Below, in pieces: positions 1-8,009 of a DNA stretch of 20,031 nt. Numbering within the stretch: position 1 is the first letter of the stretch; each line of letters starts with the position of its first letter. Source of the DNA: Bremia lactucae (lineage: Eukaryota; Oomycota; Peronosporomycetes; Peronosporales; Peronosporaceae); contig NC_090621.1 in the NCBI RefSeq assembly GCF_004359215.1, forward strand, positions 531,458 to 551,488, written 5' to 3'. The notes under the pieces are model-generated. The model saw only the letters and a program-made list of their open reading frames with translations, had not been told where the DNA came from and ran no database searches. A program made the position numbers and the translations under genes.

Positions 1-945
1 ATTGGCGTTTGCGTTAGTATTGTCGCCGTGTTCAGCTTATTGTAAGCATGAACCACGCGCCATCCACCTGTGGCGTTACGCACACAAAAGGTAGGGCTGC
101 AGTGAGGCGATTTGCTCTCACGCACATGCCCCGCCTTGGCTCGCTTGTCGAAGAACTTATCGATATAATCGACTTGCTCTTTCGGCAACGGCCATTGCCT
201 GGTCACACAATACTTGGTACCAGGTTCGATGTCAATCTCATGCCCGATGCCCCTATCTGCTGGTAGGCGACTCGGTACTTCTTCTGGGTACATATCGCGA
301 TGTTTCCATAGAACCTCAATGAACGGACTGTCACTCAAGGCATCCCAGCCTTAAGCACCAAACTGAATCGTTTTGTCCGCTTCTAGGACGCTCTCGTCCA
401 TTGTAGACGACGAGCAACAGTCCACCAAGTTCTTCTGGAACTGGTGCGACTATTTCGTGGATCTGTCCTTCCTTTAATTTGGCAAGGAACAGATCCCACG
501 ACATCTCCGGGAGATTTACTATCTTCTCGGCCGATTTAAAAACTTGCCGGAGCACCTCAACTGAGGATGCCTCCGCAATTTCGTCTTTGACGGCCTCGAA
601 CACCTCGTTCGAAGGCACATCCCCTTTAATAGAGACTGATCCAAAGGTCACTCGTTTAGACGTGTCTTTGATTGTCCTAATCTGTCGGGTACTCGTTCTT
701 CGAATCACCACGACCTTTTTCTCGGAAGCGGGTGCCGTTGCACTCCTGGCTAACACACCTCTTTCAACAGCACCAGGCTTTAGGCACTGTGTCGCTTTAT
801 GCGACGCTTGACTTCCTGTCAGCTCGCCGTCGACTGCCACTGGATCTCGGCTCTGTGCAGTACTTTGGGACACATGACTACTTGTCATCGTCCTTTGCAC
901 TACCTTCGTCTCCACGAGCTGGGAAGGAACTGGTGGGTTTGACAA
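1..945 (-). pseudogene. Element A: Ty3/Gypsy pol, linker and start of reverse transcriptase (degenerate, runs off window)
   Basis: Read on the minus strand, 300 down to 1 encodes the segment that opens the Gypsy reverse transcriptase: RDMYPEEVPSRLPADRGIGH, then H-E-I-D-I-E-P-G, CVTRQWPLPKEQVDYIDKFF, GHVRESKSPHCSPTFCVRN, and VHAYNKLNTATI at the very edge. The catalytic YxDD box lies outside the window. Upstream, 945-354 encodes the protease-RT linker. The frame changes near 395-405, and an in-frame TAA lies at 351-353 just before G-W-D-A-L-S-D-S-P, so the copy is dead. The family assignment rests on the same protein pattern recurring on the plus strand at 19373-20031. Enzyme role known for the family: copying element RNA to cDNA in a cytoplasmic particle. 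Confidence 0.88.
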
Positions 946-959
946 CCCGTCAACGCACC

Positions 960-1469
960 CTCAACTGTGTTGGACACGACATCAGTTGCATAAGCCTCTC
1001 GCAGGAGCGCATCCTTTCCGGTGTCTTGCGTAGAGCTCGCAACTGTGCGTGTAGGCCAGTCTATCCATGGTTAGTGTTTTGTAAACTATGGCATGTCTAG
1101 GATACGGACTATCCATACCTAGGACTGTGAACTTCTCTTAGCTAGAGAAGTCACTAAAGCTGAAGGCGAGATCTACCTAAACTCCTCCAGACTTAACAAG
1201 CGCGCCGTTCGCTAAACGAACTGTTGCCTTTTCTCGATTGCCATCCTGACAAAGCGACGCAAACATCGCCGGTCTCTTTCTTAGAGCCGCGAATTTTACA
1301 AAATTTTGTGATGCACCCGAATCCACAAGGAGGGGCATCACCTAGTCATAACCTCTTACTTGAGCGCTATAGATTAGAAGCGAGACCTCAGGGACTATGC
1401 TACCCATTTTTTCGACAACTCTGAGCTTAGGGGCAGTTTCAGAGTCCGCGTCAGCTGGGCATCCCGCCC
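960..1469 (-). pseudogene. Element A: retropepsin-like protease region of pol (degenerate)
   Basis: On the minus strand a frame reads P-L-L-V-D-S-G-A-S-Q-N-F-V-K, with VDSGAS encoded at 1326-1309. This is the D-[ST]-G-[AS] active site of the pepsin-like protease of Gypsy elements, which cuts the Gag-Pol polyprotein. Downstream, R-L-A-N-G, then an in-frame stop, then D-L-A-F-S-F and EKFTVLGMDS follow the usual order of the domain. Stops also occur just upstream of the active site, and the tail of the domain is unrecognisable, so the region is not functional even though the catalytic motif survives. It sits between Gag (1470 upward) and the RT linker, the expected order. Confidence 0.75.
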
Positions 1470-2556
1470 CTACTGCGGTTCTGCAATTCCTGACCCCTCA
1501 GTGGCCGATGCAGAACTCATGCATCTCGCAAGCTGGTTCTTGCCATCGCTTTTTGGGTAGAGAGTCCTCTTGCTGGGCGTCTTCGCCCCAGCAGGGACCC
1601 TGGCATAGCAGCGAGCCATTATATGGCCGCGCTTGCCGCATTTGTAACAGACAACGTCTGCATTGCCCAACTCCTTGGGAGTGGCAACTGACCTCTCGGC
1701 CGACGGCTTATACCAAGCTGTCGCCGAGGCACTGTTGTAGGATTGCTCCTCAACTAAGGCAATTTGGATTGCCTCTTCCATCTTCGACGGCACCTTTCTG
1801 AAAAGGGCTGTCGCGATGGGCCATGCCGTGGTCCGTTCATAAACGTGGGCACCTTATGTGCTCCGGAATCGGACCAACGGTTATGGACGCCGACAGCGAG
1901 CGCATCTGTTGCACATACTCTTGCAGAGATCGCTTTGTCTGTCGCGCTCCAAAAAAGCGCGCCTGTAGCCACACTTCGTTGTTCGATGGCTAGTACATGA
2001 CGCGAATGTTTGTCTGAAAAATTATACATGTAGGGAACGCCTTAACGTCCGCCATAATCACCGTTTATTTTCCTCCGGGGCCTTACAGCGCAGGTGCAAC
2101 ATGACGTATGACACCATCCTGCTGTTGTCCTCGATGAACTGCGCCACACCGCATTGCTCCGCGTCTAACAGCCAGTGTACAATCGTGTGCGCTGCAGTTC
2201 TATCGAACTTGGGCGAATCCATTCGAATGGACCTCGGCTGATGCGGCCGAGCAGAGAGCATCTTAAAAGTCCTGTTGAAAGCCTCGCTCCGAGCCTGCTC
2301 ATGTCTCTAATCATCGTGAGTCTGAGTGACGGACGCGGCTCTCCGCTGTTCGAGCACCAATGCCTCAAACTGCTCCAACTAAGCAGTATGTTGCTCAGGA
2401 GGACTGTTCAGGAGCCTGCCAGGGCTTGTTCACCAAGTCCCTGCGCCAAATGCCCTACCTTCCGATGATGTTCGGAGAGGAGGGGATATGAGCTTAATCG
2501 ATATTGAGGCTCATCCTCACGTTCAAATGCAGAGATGTGGGTCGTGGGAAGTATTT
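1470..2556 (-). pseudogene. Element A: Gag with CCHC zinc knuckle (degenerate)
   Basis: The last segment (1793-1470) contains K-M-E-E-A-I-Q-I-A-L-V-E-E-Q-S-Y-N-S followed by a nucleocapsid knuckle C-Y-K-C-G-K-R-G-H-I-M-A-R-C, spacing C-X2-C-X4-H-X4-C, encoded at 1649-1608. Upstream fragments carry capsid-like text: V-P-T-F-M-N-G (around 1850) and HTIVHWLLDAEQCGVAQFIE (around 2190-2130). A frame around 2385-2300 reads L-E-Q-F-E-A-L-V-L-E-Q-R-R with stops on both sides. At least three frame changes and several stops break the gene. Gag would form the particle and bind element RNA. The true start codon is not identifiable; it must lie below the primer-binding site at 2559-2568. Confidence 0.8.
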
Positions 2557-2558
2557 CT

Positions 2559-2568
2559 AGTGCTACCA
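2559..2568 (-). promoter_or_regulatory. Element A primer-binding site
   Basis: The minus strand reads TGGTAGCACT two bases inside the LTR edge at 2571. The same ten bases stand two bases after the LTR of element D (16618-16627), which supports both calls. A TGG start fits complementarity to a tRNA CCA end. The TGGTAGC start would suit an initiator-Met tRNA with a 5' AGC acceptor end, but that is inference. Confidence 0.65.
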
Positions 2569-2570
2569 AG

Positions 2571-3055
2571 TGTAGGCGGGCACGTCTCAATGCGGCCACG
2601 CTCTACTTAGACACATACCCTAGCACAGCGAGGAAGTGGTTAGACCGACTTCTCTTGCGTGCAGTGAGGTAGTTGTGGTGGGCGTGTTAGCGGCCAACAC
2701 CCAACGCACTAAGTACTATAGGTAAGTGTCGTCACGGGAGCGGTTATCCGGCTCCTCGGGTGCACTTACTAAGTAGGAAGTAGTTTACAGACTGATTTAT
2801 ATTTAACAGCATTAAATATAAATACCTCTTTTCTTACCAATCAAAAATGTCATCTCTGTCGATAACACTAATATATATTCTGAGCGTATCTTTCCAAATA
2901 TTTCGCGAAACGGATGACGCTAGCCGTCATCCCTCCTAACGTGAATGCCCCTATGTGCATCACATACACAAGGTTTGGTCACAATGTGAACCACACGCGA
3001 GTGCTAGGAAGCCAATAGCCCGAGAAAGAGTGAAATATTCTTAAGTTTTAAAATA
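2571..3055 (-). repeat. Element A 5' LTR, right boundary unresolved
   Basis: The sequence starts TGTAGGCGGG on the plus strand, which is the minus-strand end ...CCCGCCTACA, directly before the primer-binding site. That is the expected 5' LTR position for a minus-strand element. The stretch contains no ORF and is AT-rich in its middle, with TATA-like runs near 2800-2820. An 8-bp hairpin sits at 2912-2932 (GGATGACG/CGTCATCC). No convincing TG...CA far end was found before element B interrupts at 3061; the LTR may end near 2970 or continue beyond B at 6172. Confidence 0.5.
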
Positions 3056-3060
3056 CTTAT

Positions 3061-3507
3061 TGTAATGGGGCACTACAACTTGTACTGCTTCAGTGCAAGT
3101 CCACATTGCACTGCTTCAGTTGCGAGTGGCGCCTTACGTTATTTCACGTACACTAGTACGTGCAGAGGAAGACTTCTCTTTAAGGCAACTAGCTTAAAGA
3201 GGGTTAACTGAAAACTGTATTAATATAATTAAGTATCTCTTCTTTTTATCTGTTAACTCTAACTTAATTATAAACTAATACTAAACATGCAATATAAATC
3301 TTATCTTATCTGCCTCTCTCTTTTGTTTACACCTAAAGTTGATTAGTCTGGGGCATAAATCGATATAATGGCCTATACATATTTATCGATAAGATTTCTG
3401 AACATCACTATACCAGTAATATCCTCCAGATATTATTTACCTTTTAGATTATATATTAATAAACAACCTTTAAGTGTTAATTTCATGTAACGATACACCC
3501 CGTTACA
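3061..3507 (-). repeat. Element B 3' LTR
   Basis: 447 bp, starting TGTAATGGGG and ending CCCCGTTACA on the plus strand, that is TGTAACGGGG...CCCCATTACA in element orientation. It is homologous to 5722-6166 and, inverted, to 16162-16615. It contains hairpins at 3078-3100 and around 3152-3168 that are conserved in the other copies. Confidence 0.9.
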
Positions 3508-3520
3508 TCACCCCTCCCTT
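3508..3520 (-). promoter_or_regulatory. Element B polypurine tract
   Basis: The minus strand reads AAGGGAGGGGTGA immediately before the 3' LTR. It is purine-rich and abuts the LTR edge, the position where plus-strand DNA synthesis is primed in LTR retrotransposons. Confidence 0.75.
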
Positions 3521-3639
3521 AAACGACAATTACTCTGTCTTTTATTGGATGGAGTGGTCACTATGTGACCACTTAATTTATAAACGATGTTGATTGGCCA
3601 GAACCATCATTTTAAATTCCATGCATGAAGAACAAACTT

Positions 3640-3795
3640 ATGCGGGGTGTTAATAGTGCTGCGTCTTCAGCTGCGGTTCGTGCAGCCGCGGGTGACGCAC
3701 TGTTATCTCTTGCGGCAGACGTTCCATCTGCCGCAGTATCTTCTACTCGCGCAACACTAGATGTTGCGGGTGCACGTGGTGCTTTCACCACGTGA
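3640..3795 (+). CDS. Small alanine-rich ORF inside element B, doubtful
   Basis: A 51-codon ATG-to-TGA frame rich in Ala, Gly, Ser and Val lies between the polypurine tract and the longer antisense ORF. Its composition is largely explained by three strong hairpins it contains or touches (3711-3735, 3773-3794 and a shorter one). I recognise no family, and it may be chance. Confidence 0.2.
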   Translation: MRGVNSAASSAAVRAAAGDALLSLAADVPSAAVSSTRATLDVAGARGAFTT

Positions 3796-3912
3796 ATACA
3801 ACCATGTTTGGAGGTCGACTACGAATGCGAGTCGGACGAAATGGCCGACTCGGGGAGAATAGAAACAGTCGCTGATTGACGTCAGGCGGCTGACTTTGAG
3901 CCTTCGAATGAG

Positions 3913-4695
3913 ATGGCTCATTCTGATAGACCAGTTAAGAGTCTATTTGGTTCCGACGATGAGGATGATCCCTCATCGCCCGTTCCGTCTCCCATACGGT
4001 CACCTGCACCTGTTTCTGTGCAAGGTGATGACGATGGCGTAAGCCATCGTAATAAAAGTTCTTGTGGTACCCCTTCTTCAGTGGGTACCCCTCAGGGGAG
4101 TATAGACAATAAAATGTCTCATCTCGCTCCTGGAAAGAAGCCGTGGCTTTTGCCAGAACGGCTAATCAGTAGCTTGTCTGGAGAGACTACTCCTCTCAAT
4201 AAATATCCCTTATTTATTGCGACAAAGCTACATGACCTTCATCCCAGCGCGAAGAAAATCGCGCTTAGAAAGATTTTGATATATCTCGATGCTTTTTTCA
4301 AACATCGATGGTTTAGTGTCAACGATAAGCGAGATAAAGTCTTGCTTATGCAAGCCTGGAGCGCGTTCATTCGCAATGTCAAAGACATTGGACGCGAAGT
4401 CTGGCTTCAAAAACTTAATGCGAATCGCGTTAAGTTTGAGGAACTAACTCCAACCGGTGCAAAGTATAAATTGCATCGGTTTTCACGTGAGGCTGGGCTT
4501 CCATGCCTCACGTGGGGTGATCTCTGTCCGTGTTGTGTTGACAACTCGATGAGGGTAAAGGAAATGTCGATTCCCGTTCTTCGCCCGCTGACCAACGTAA
4601 AACGTAGGATGCGTTTTTATACTACGTGGCGATTCTATTGTGTACTTATTGTCTCTGCGATACAGTACACGGAAAGGCCCAATGAACTTGGGTAG
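3913..4695 (+). CDS. 260-aa ORF antisense to element B, acidic/Pro-Ser N-terminus, unknown function
   Basis: An uninterrupted ATG-to-TAG frame with a good start context (GAGATGGCT). Residues 14-19 are acidic (SDDEDD), and residues 20-75 are rich in Ser, Pro and Gly and probably disordered. From about residue 80 there is a charged, probably helical region with several tryptophans (HRW, QAW, REVW), then L-T-W-G-D-L-C-P-C-C near residue 200. There is no signal peptide or membrane segment. Roughly the last 35 codons (about 4590-4695) run antisense over the integrase C-terminal domain, so that tail may be fortuitous. The ORF occupies the spacer between integrase and the 3' LTR, where some plant Gypsy elements also carry antisense ORFs (established for a few families). 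It is the only sizeable ORF in the window free of stops. Its function is unknown, and a captured host gene is possible. Confidence 0.55.
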   Translation: MAHSDRPVKSLFGSDDEDDPSSPVPSPIRSPAPVSVQGDDDGVSHRNKSSCGTPSSVGTPQGSIDNKMSHLAPGKKPWLLPERLISSLSGETTPLNKYPLFIATKLHDLHPSAKKIALRKILIYLDAFFKHRWFSVNDKRDKVLLMQAWSAFIRNVKDIGREVWLQKLNANRVKFEELTPTGAKYKLHRFSREAGLPCLTWGDLCPCCVDNSMRVKEMSIPVLRPLTNVKRRMRFYTTWRFYCVLIVSAIQYTERPNELG

Positions 4696-5728
4696 TAGTT
4701 TACTGCTACCCACATTAGTGACAAAACACTTAGGTAGGTTTACCGTAGAGAGTAGCACTAGATCATTAATTTTTAATGAATGAATATTTGCTCTTCCATG
4801 TTCGTCTGCATTCCGTTTCTGACGGTCAATTGAGTTAGCAATGGAATCCTGAACGAAACGGATTATTGATTCTCGAGTTAGCAGAAATTCTTCTGCTGAC
4901 TCATTTGTTTTGTCTTTTTCAGTACGCTTTGTGCGTACTGCCATGAGATCATTCTCGTCTTCGATGTCGATCTCTTCGACATCGACATCACTCGCGTCGT
5001 TGTTAACTTCAACGCGTGATGAGCATGAGCCAGAAATGGTTTTGCTCGTGCTAGTCTACTCCGATCCTTTAGTACTTTCAAATTTTAAGCTAGAGGTGTC
5101 AGAAAAGTTACCACAGGATAACTGGCTTGTGGCAGCCAAGCGTCCATAGCGACGTTGCTTTTTGATTCTTCGCTCCACCCCCAGAAACTAGGGTATCCCT
5201 CTAATTCGGTGGGTATGCGAGGATGGCGTAAGCCATTCACGAAGAACGGTGTATGCGTTGTAGACGCATGCACCGAATTATTGATGGCGAATTCGACCAT
5301 CGGTAAATACTCGCTCCGATTCGGATACGATTGGACGTTACCTCGAGGTACCTCTTCGAGGACGCGATTTACGCGTTCTGTTTGACCATCCGTTTCTGGG
5401 TGGTTGGATGTTGACATAGTCAGCCGTGTTCCAAGAGATCGGAACACGGATTGCTAAAACTCTGCCGTGAACCGTGGATCTCTATCCGGGACCAGTTCAC
5501 GGGGTAACCCATGAAGTTTGAATTCCGTGTCGACAATGACACGGGCACGTCCCGGAGCCGTAATCGACTCTGGTACCGCAGCAAGGTGTACCATCTTGCT
5601 GAATCTGTCTATAAAAACAAGGAGTCCATTGTTCTTGTGATCGTCTTCGGTGAATCCGAAGACGAAGTCCATCGATACGAACTGCCAACACTCTGCCGGA
5701 AGTGGTAGAGGTTGAAGAGGTGGCACTA
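4590..5728 (-). pseudogene. Element B: integrase with GPF-type C-terminal module, nonsense and frameshift mutated
   Basis: On the minus strand, 5728-5457 encodes the start of the integrase catalytic core: P-L-Q-P-L-P-L-P-A-E-C-W, S-M-D-F-V-F-G-F (first catalytic Asp), F-I-D-R-F-S-K-M-V-H-L and PDRDPRFTAEF (second Asp). A single TAG at 5454-5456 replaces what is normally Trp, then the same frame continues Q-S-V-F-R-S-L-G-T-R-L-T-M and PETDGQTERVNRVLEE with the catalytic Glu. Further on, AINNSVHASTTHTPFFVNG is typical of the family. Frames then change before an acidic linker (about 5020-4950) and the C-terminal part (4944 down), which includes K-F-I-G-P-F-R-V-L and H-P-T-F-Y-V-G. All three DDE residues are visible, so decay is by nonsense and indels. 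Integrase would join cDNA to the genome. Confidence 0.88.
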
Positions 5729-6166
5729 TGACTTGTACTGCTTCAGTACAAGTCCAACTTGCACTGCTTCAGTTGCGAGTGGTGCCTTACGTTATTTCAC
5801 GTACACTAGTACGTGCAGAGGAAAACTTATCTTTAAGGTAAACTAGCTTAAAGAGGGTAAATGAAAACTGTATTAATATAATTAAGTTTCTCTTCTTTCT
5901 ATCTGTTGACGCGAACTTAATTATAAACTAATACTAAACATGCAATTGAAATCTTATCTTATCTTATCTGTCTCCCTCTTTTGCGTACATCTACAGCTGA
6001 TTAGTCTGCGGGATAAATAGATATAATGGCCTATACCAATTTATGGATAAGATTTTTGAATATTACTATATAAAGAAATATCCTTCAAATAATATCTACC
6101 TTTTAGATAATATATTAATTAACAACCTTTTAATGTTAATGTCATGTAAGGATACACCCCGTTACA
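5722..6166 (-). repeat. Element B 5' LTR, inner end clipped
   Basis: Homologous to 3061-3507 from GGCACTA onward and ending CCCCGTTACA before the CTTAT duplication. The first eight bases of the repeat (TGTAATGG in the left copy) are replaced by integrase sequence, which marks the internal deletion junction. It carries an extra TCTTA-type repeat near 5950-5970 relative to the left copy. Confidence 0.88.
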
Positions 6167-6208
6167 CTTATCCATCCCATCGCATTTATATAATTAAACA
6201 AGCTGCTA

Positions 6209-6430
6209 TGTAACGGGGCATATTTCGCTTGTATTGCTTCAGTACAAGCTTACGAGTGTAGGAAAGGTGTTCCCAATACTTCACGTACACAACGTGCATT
6301 GGAACATATTTAAGTTGCTTAGCGTGGCTGAGCAGGTGGAGGTCGATATCTAGGAAAATTTAATTTAGACAAATGGTTAAACTGTCTTAATATTCTTAAG
6401 TTTCTCAGCTTTTAAATTCTAAATTTCTCT
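6209..6430 (-). repeat. Divergent LTR relic of the B/D family
   Basis: It begins TGTAACGGGGCA and continues with CTTGTATTGCTTCAGTACAAG, ACTTCACGTACAC, GTGCA and CTTAATATTCTTAAGTTTCTC, which parallel the first part of the element B LTR in the same order. Similarity fades near 6430 and no matching ...TTACA end is seen, so it is a truncated or heavily diverged LTR. Confidence 0.6.
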
Positions 6431-6840
6431 TTTGAACTTATTAAAATGTCAAATTGTCACTTAATGTACAAGTGAAAAGCTGAAATCAGAAACGTCACTC
6501 ATAAAAATGTTTTATTAATAACCTATGCATTACTAAAGGAGCACATGTTGCTTGTGGAAGATCCGGGACAGTGAAACTAGCAGCACAAGATTTGAAATAC
6601 TTAAGCGCTATTTAGAGCACACAAGAACTTTGACAGTCCCTTGGTTGTTGTTTTATCGTGTGTTTCTTCCCTTTTGCGCCTTTTTTGTAACAATTTGCTA
6701 TTTTAACTCGTTTGAATAAAAAACATTATACTGTTTGATATTTGTGTTATCCTTCAGGATGTATTCTTAGATAGCCTTTACACAAAAACTTTACAGCTCT
6801 TGCTCTCATCGTAAAATAGCTCTTAACCATCTCAAATCTT
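6431..6840. other. AT-rich intergenic stretch
   Basis: No ORF, repeat or RNA gene could be supported here. It lies upstream of the large pseudogene and could hold its promoter, but no specific element is recognisable. Confidence 0.5.
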
Positions 6841-7596
6841 TTAAGATTCACAAGAACTTTCTTAGGCAATTGGTCGAGACGAAAAGCCAATTTCGCGCTG
6901 GCTAGTAAACGGGGGACAAGCCGTAATATTTCATTCTTTCTTGGACGCCCCCAGCCAAGGTATGGCGCAGTGTTACGTCACATTATTAATGGTTCCTCTG
7001 CTGTTTTTGTATTCTATGCATCTCGCCTCGAATCAATCAGTTGGCACAGTGTCTCAAATGTCCGAGACGATCTCTGGGCCTTTCGGACTTTTGAGAGCGC
7101 ACGGAATGTTCGCAAGTCTAGCGATGCAGACTATAACTTTGTTTTCAAATGCTCGTTTGGACACCAGCGTTCACGAATATCTTGCAGCGATCAATTCTAT
7201 CTCGATAAGCATGAAGCTCCTGCTTTTGCTAAAAAAATTCTGCATAGCCCGGAAGTTATGGAATATGTAGGCAAACGTAAAAGAATGACCCCTATCATCA
7301 CTTTTGTTTACTGATCATCTAAGGTTACCGTTCAGCATGGGTAAGTCTTCACGTAACTCGTATAGATCGTGCAGCAAGTGCACGTCTGTGACAAGAAATT
7401 AGCCGTCGTGCAAGATACGCTACATCATTCTATACTCCCTAAGCGACGAATATCTTTTGTGCAGTTTACGGGTTTAATATCGATCGTTCAGCGACAGTGC
7501 ACAGATAGAAAAGCGTTGTACAGATGCATGATGACAAGAATTTCGAAACTTTATAATCTAGCTGCTAGCCAGCGACTATTGCCAATTGCGCCATAA
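6841..7596 (+). pseudogene. Pseudogene N-terminal remnant
   Basis: One frame from about 6840 to 7314 reads without a stop through L-R-H-I-I-N-G-S-S-A-V-F-V-F, S-V-S-N-V-R-D-D-L-W-A-F-R-T-F-E-S-A, F-G-H-Q-R-S-R-I-S and SPEVMEYVGKRKR before a TGA. A second fragment (7369-7596) reads H-V-C-D-K-K-L-A-V-V-Q-D-T and FVQFTGLISIVQRQ. Both look like real protein text (balanced composition, no low complexity) and lie in order upstream of the core, so I assign them to the same ancestral gene. I recognise no domain with confidence. Confidence 0.5.
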
Positions 7597-8009
7597 TTGG
7601 GCCTAAAAAAACACGTGAATTCTGCCCTGTGATCGCCTCGATTTCACTTTGACGCGGTAAGAAATTGCGGCCAAGGACGTTTTTGCCGAGAACTGCTGTC
7701 TTAATTGTAATTTGCTTGCCCACCGAACGAGTGTGACCTCATCACAGTAGTCCCGTGGAAGATGCAAAACGAAGCTATCTTTAAAAATGAAAAAAAATCG
7801 TGGGCATCCAATCTTTTTTAAATTCAAGGTCCAATTCTCTCATCAAGGTGACTGTGCGAGAATTTTGAAGGGTTTTCCGTGGAAAGGGTGTCCGAATTTT
7901 CGTAGGTCTTTCCGTGAAAGGAGTGTACTAATCTCCAAAGAGCTTTCCGTTTGGTTTGCTTTATTTGGCTGATAGGTTAGCGCCACAGTACCATCAACGG
8001 TGGCTTTAA
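7597..8009. other. Eroded stretch with a short TTTCCGTG motif repeat
   Basis: No continuous frame. Within it, TTTCCGTGGAAAGG (7874-7887) and TTTCCGTGAAAGG (7910-7922) recur about 36 bp apart, with a weaker TTTCCGTTTGG near 7945. Each unit is nearly self-complementary. It could be a decayed exon junction or an inserted repeat. Confidence 0.4.

Larger units (their letters stand above)
3553..5854. repeat. Chain of short hairpins across element B
   Basis: Exact or near-exact inverted repeats, checked base by base: 3553-3573 (8 bp), 3711-3735 (9), 3773-3794 (9), 3828-3852 (8), 4031-4050 (8), 4198-4218 (8), 4246-4265 (7), 4374-4390 (7), 4452-4481 (11, one G-U), 4484-4514 (10), 4640-4670 (7), 4689-4712 (about 10, one G-U), 4920-4940 (8), 4961-4985 (10), 5248-5274 (11, one G-U), 5424-5449 (9), 5465-5502 (8, with an inner stem), 5525-5544 (7), 5641-5665 (10), 5731-5753 (10), 5798-5815 (7), 5830-5854 (8). 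Loops are mostly 3-12 nt. They cover integrase, antisense ORF, spacer and LTR alike. Confidence 0.85.
3061..6166 (-). mobile_element. Element B: internally deleted Ty3/Gypsy retrotransposon with both LTRs and a TSD
   Basis: Two copies of the same LTR lie in the same orientation (3061-3507 and 5722-6166), flanked outside by the identical pentamer CTTAT at 3056-3060 and 6167-6171. This is a classic 5-bp target-site duplication, so this is one insertion event. Reading on the minus strand, the order is 5' LTR (right), integrase, a spacer with an antisense ORF, polypurine tract, 3' LTR (left). Gag, protease, RT and RNase H are absent, and the 5' LTR runs straight into integrase near 5722-5728, so a deletion removed the LTR's last roughly eight bases, the primer-binding site, gag and most of pol. 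The two LTRs differ at many positions by eye, so the insertion is not recent. Confidence 0.9.

Noticed and set aside
331..1100. Plus-strand ORFs opposite element A pol
   Set aside because: They are antisense shadows of the minus-strand linker and RT text, which carries recognisable family residues.
2408..2599. Start of element A Gag at 2599
   Set aside because: That frame begins inside the LTR and crosses the primer-binding site, so its 5' part cannot be the Gag start.
3913..4695. Secreted effector (RxLR or Crinkler type)
   Set aside because: There is no signal peptide and no RxLR or LxLFLAK motif near the N-terminus, and its place inside a retrotransposon explains it better.
3553..5854. 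CRISPR array or transcription terminators
   Set aside because: The stems all differ in sequence, have no constant repeat or spacer, are not followed by T-runs, and the DNA is eukaryotic.
7603..7827. Minus-strand 74-codon ORF
   Set aside because: It lies in eroded sequence, opens with a Lys/Phe-rich low-complexity stretch, and has no recognisable domain.
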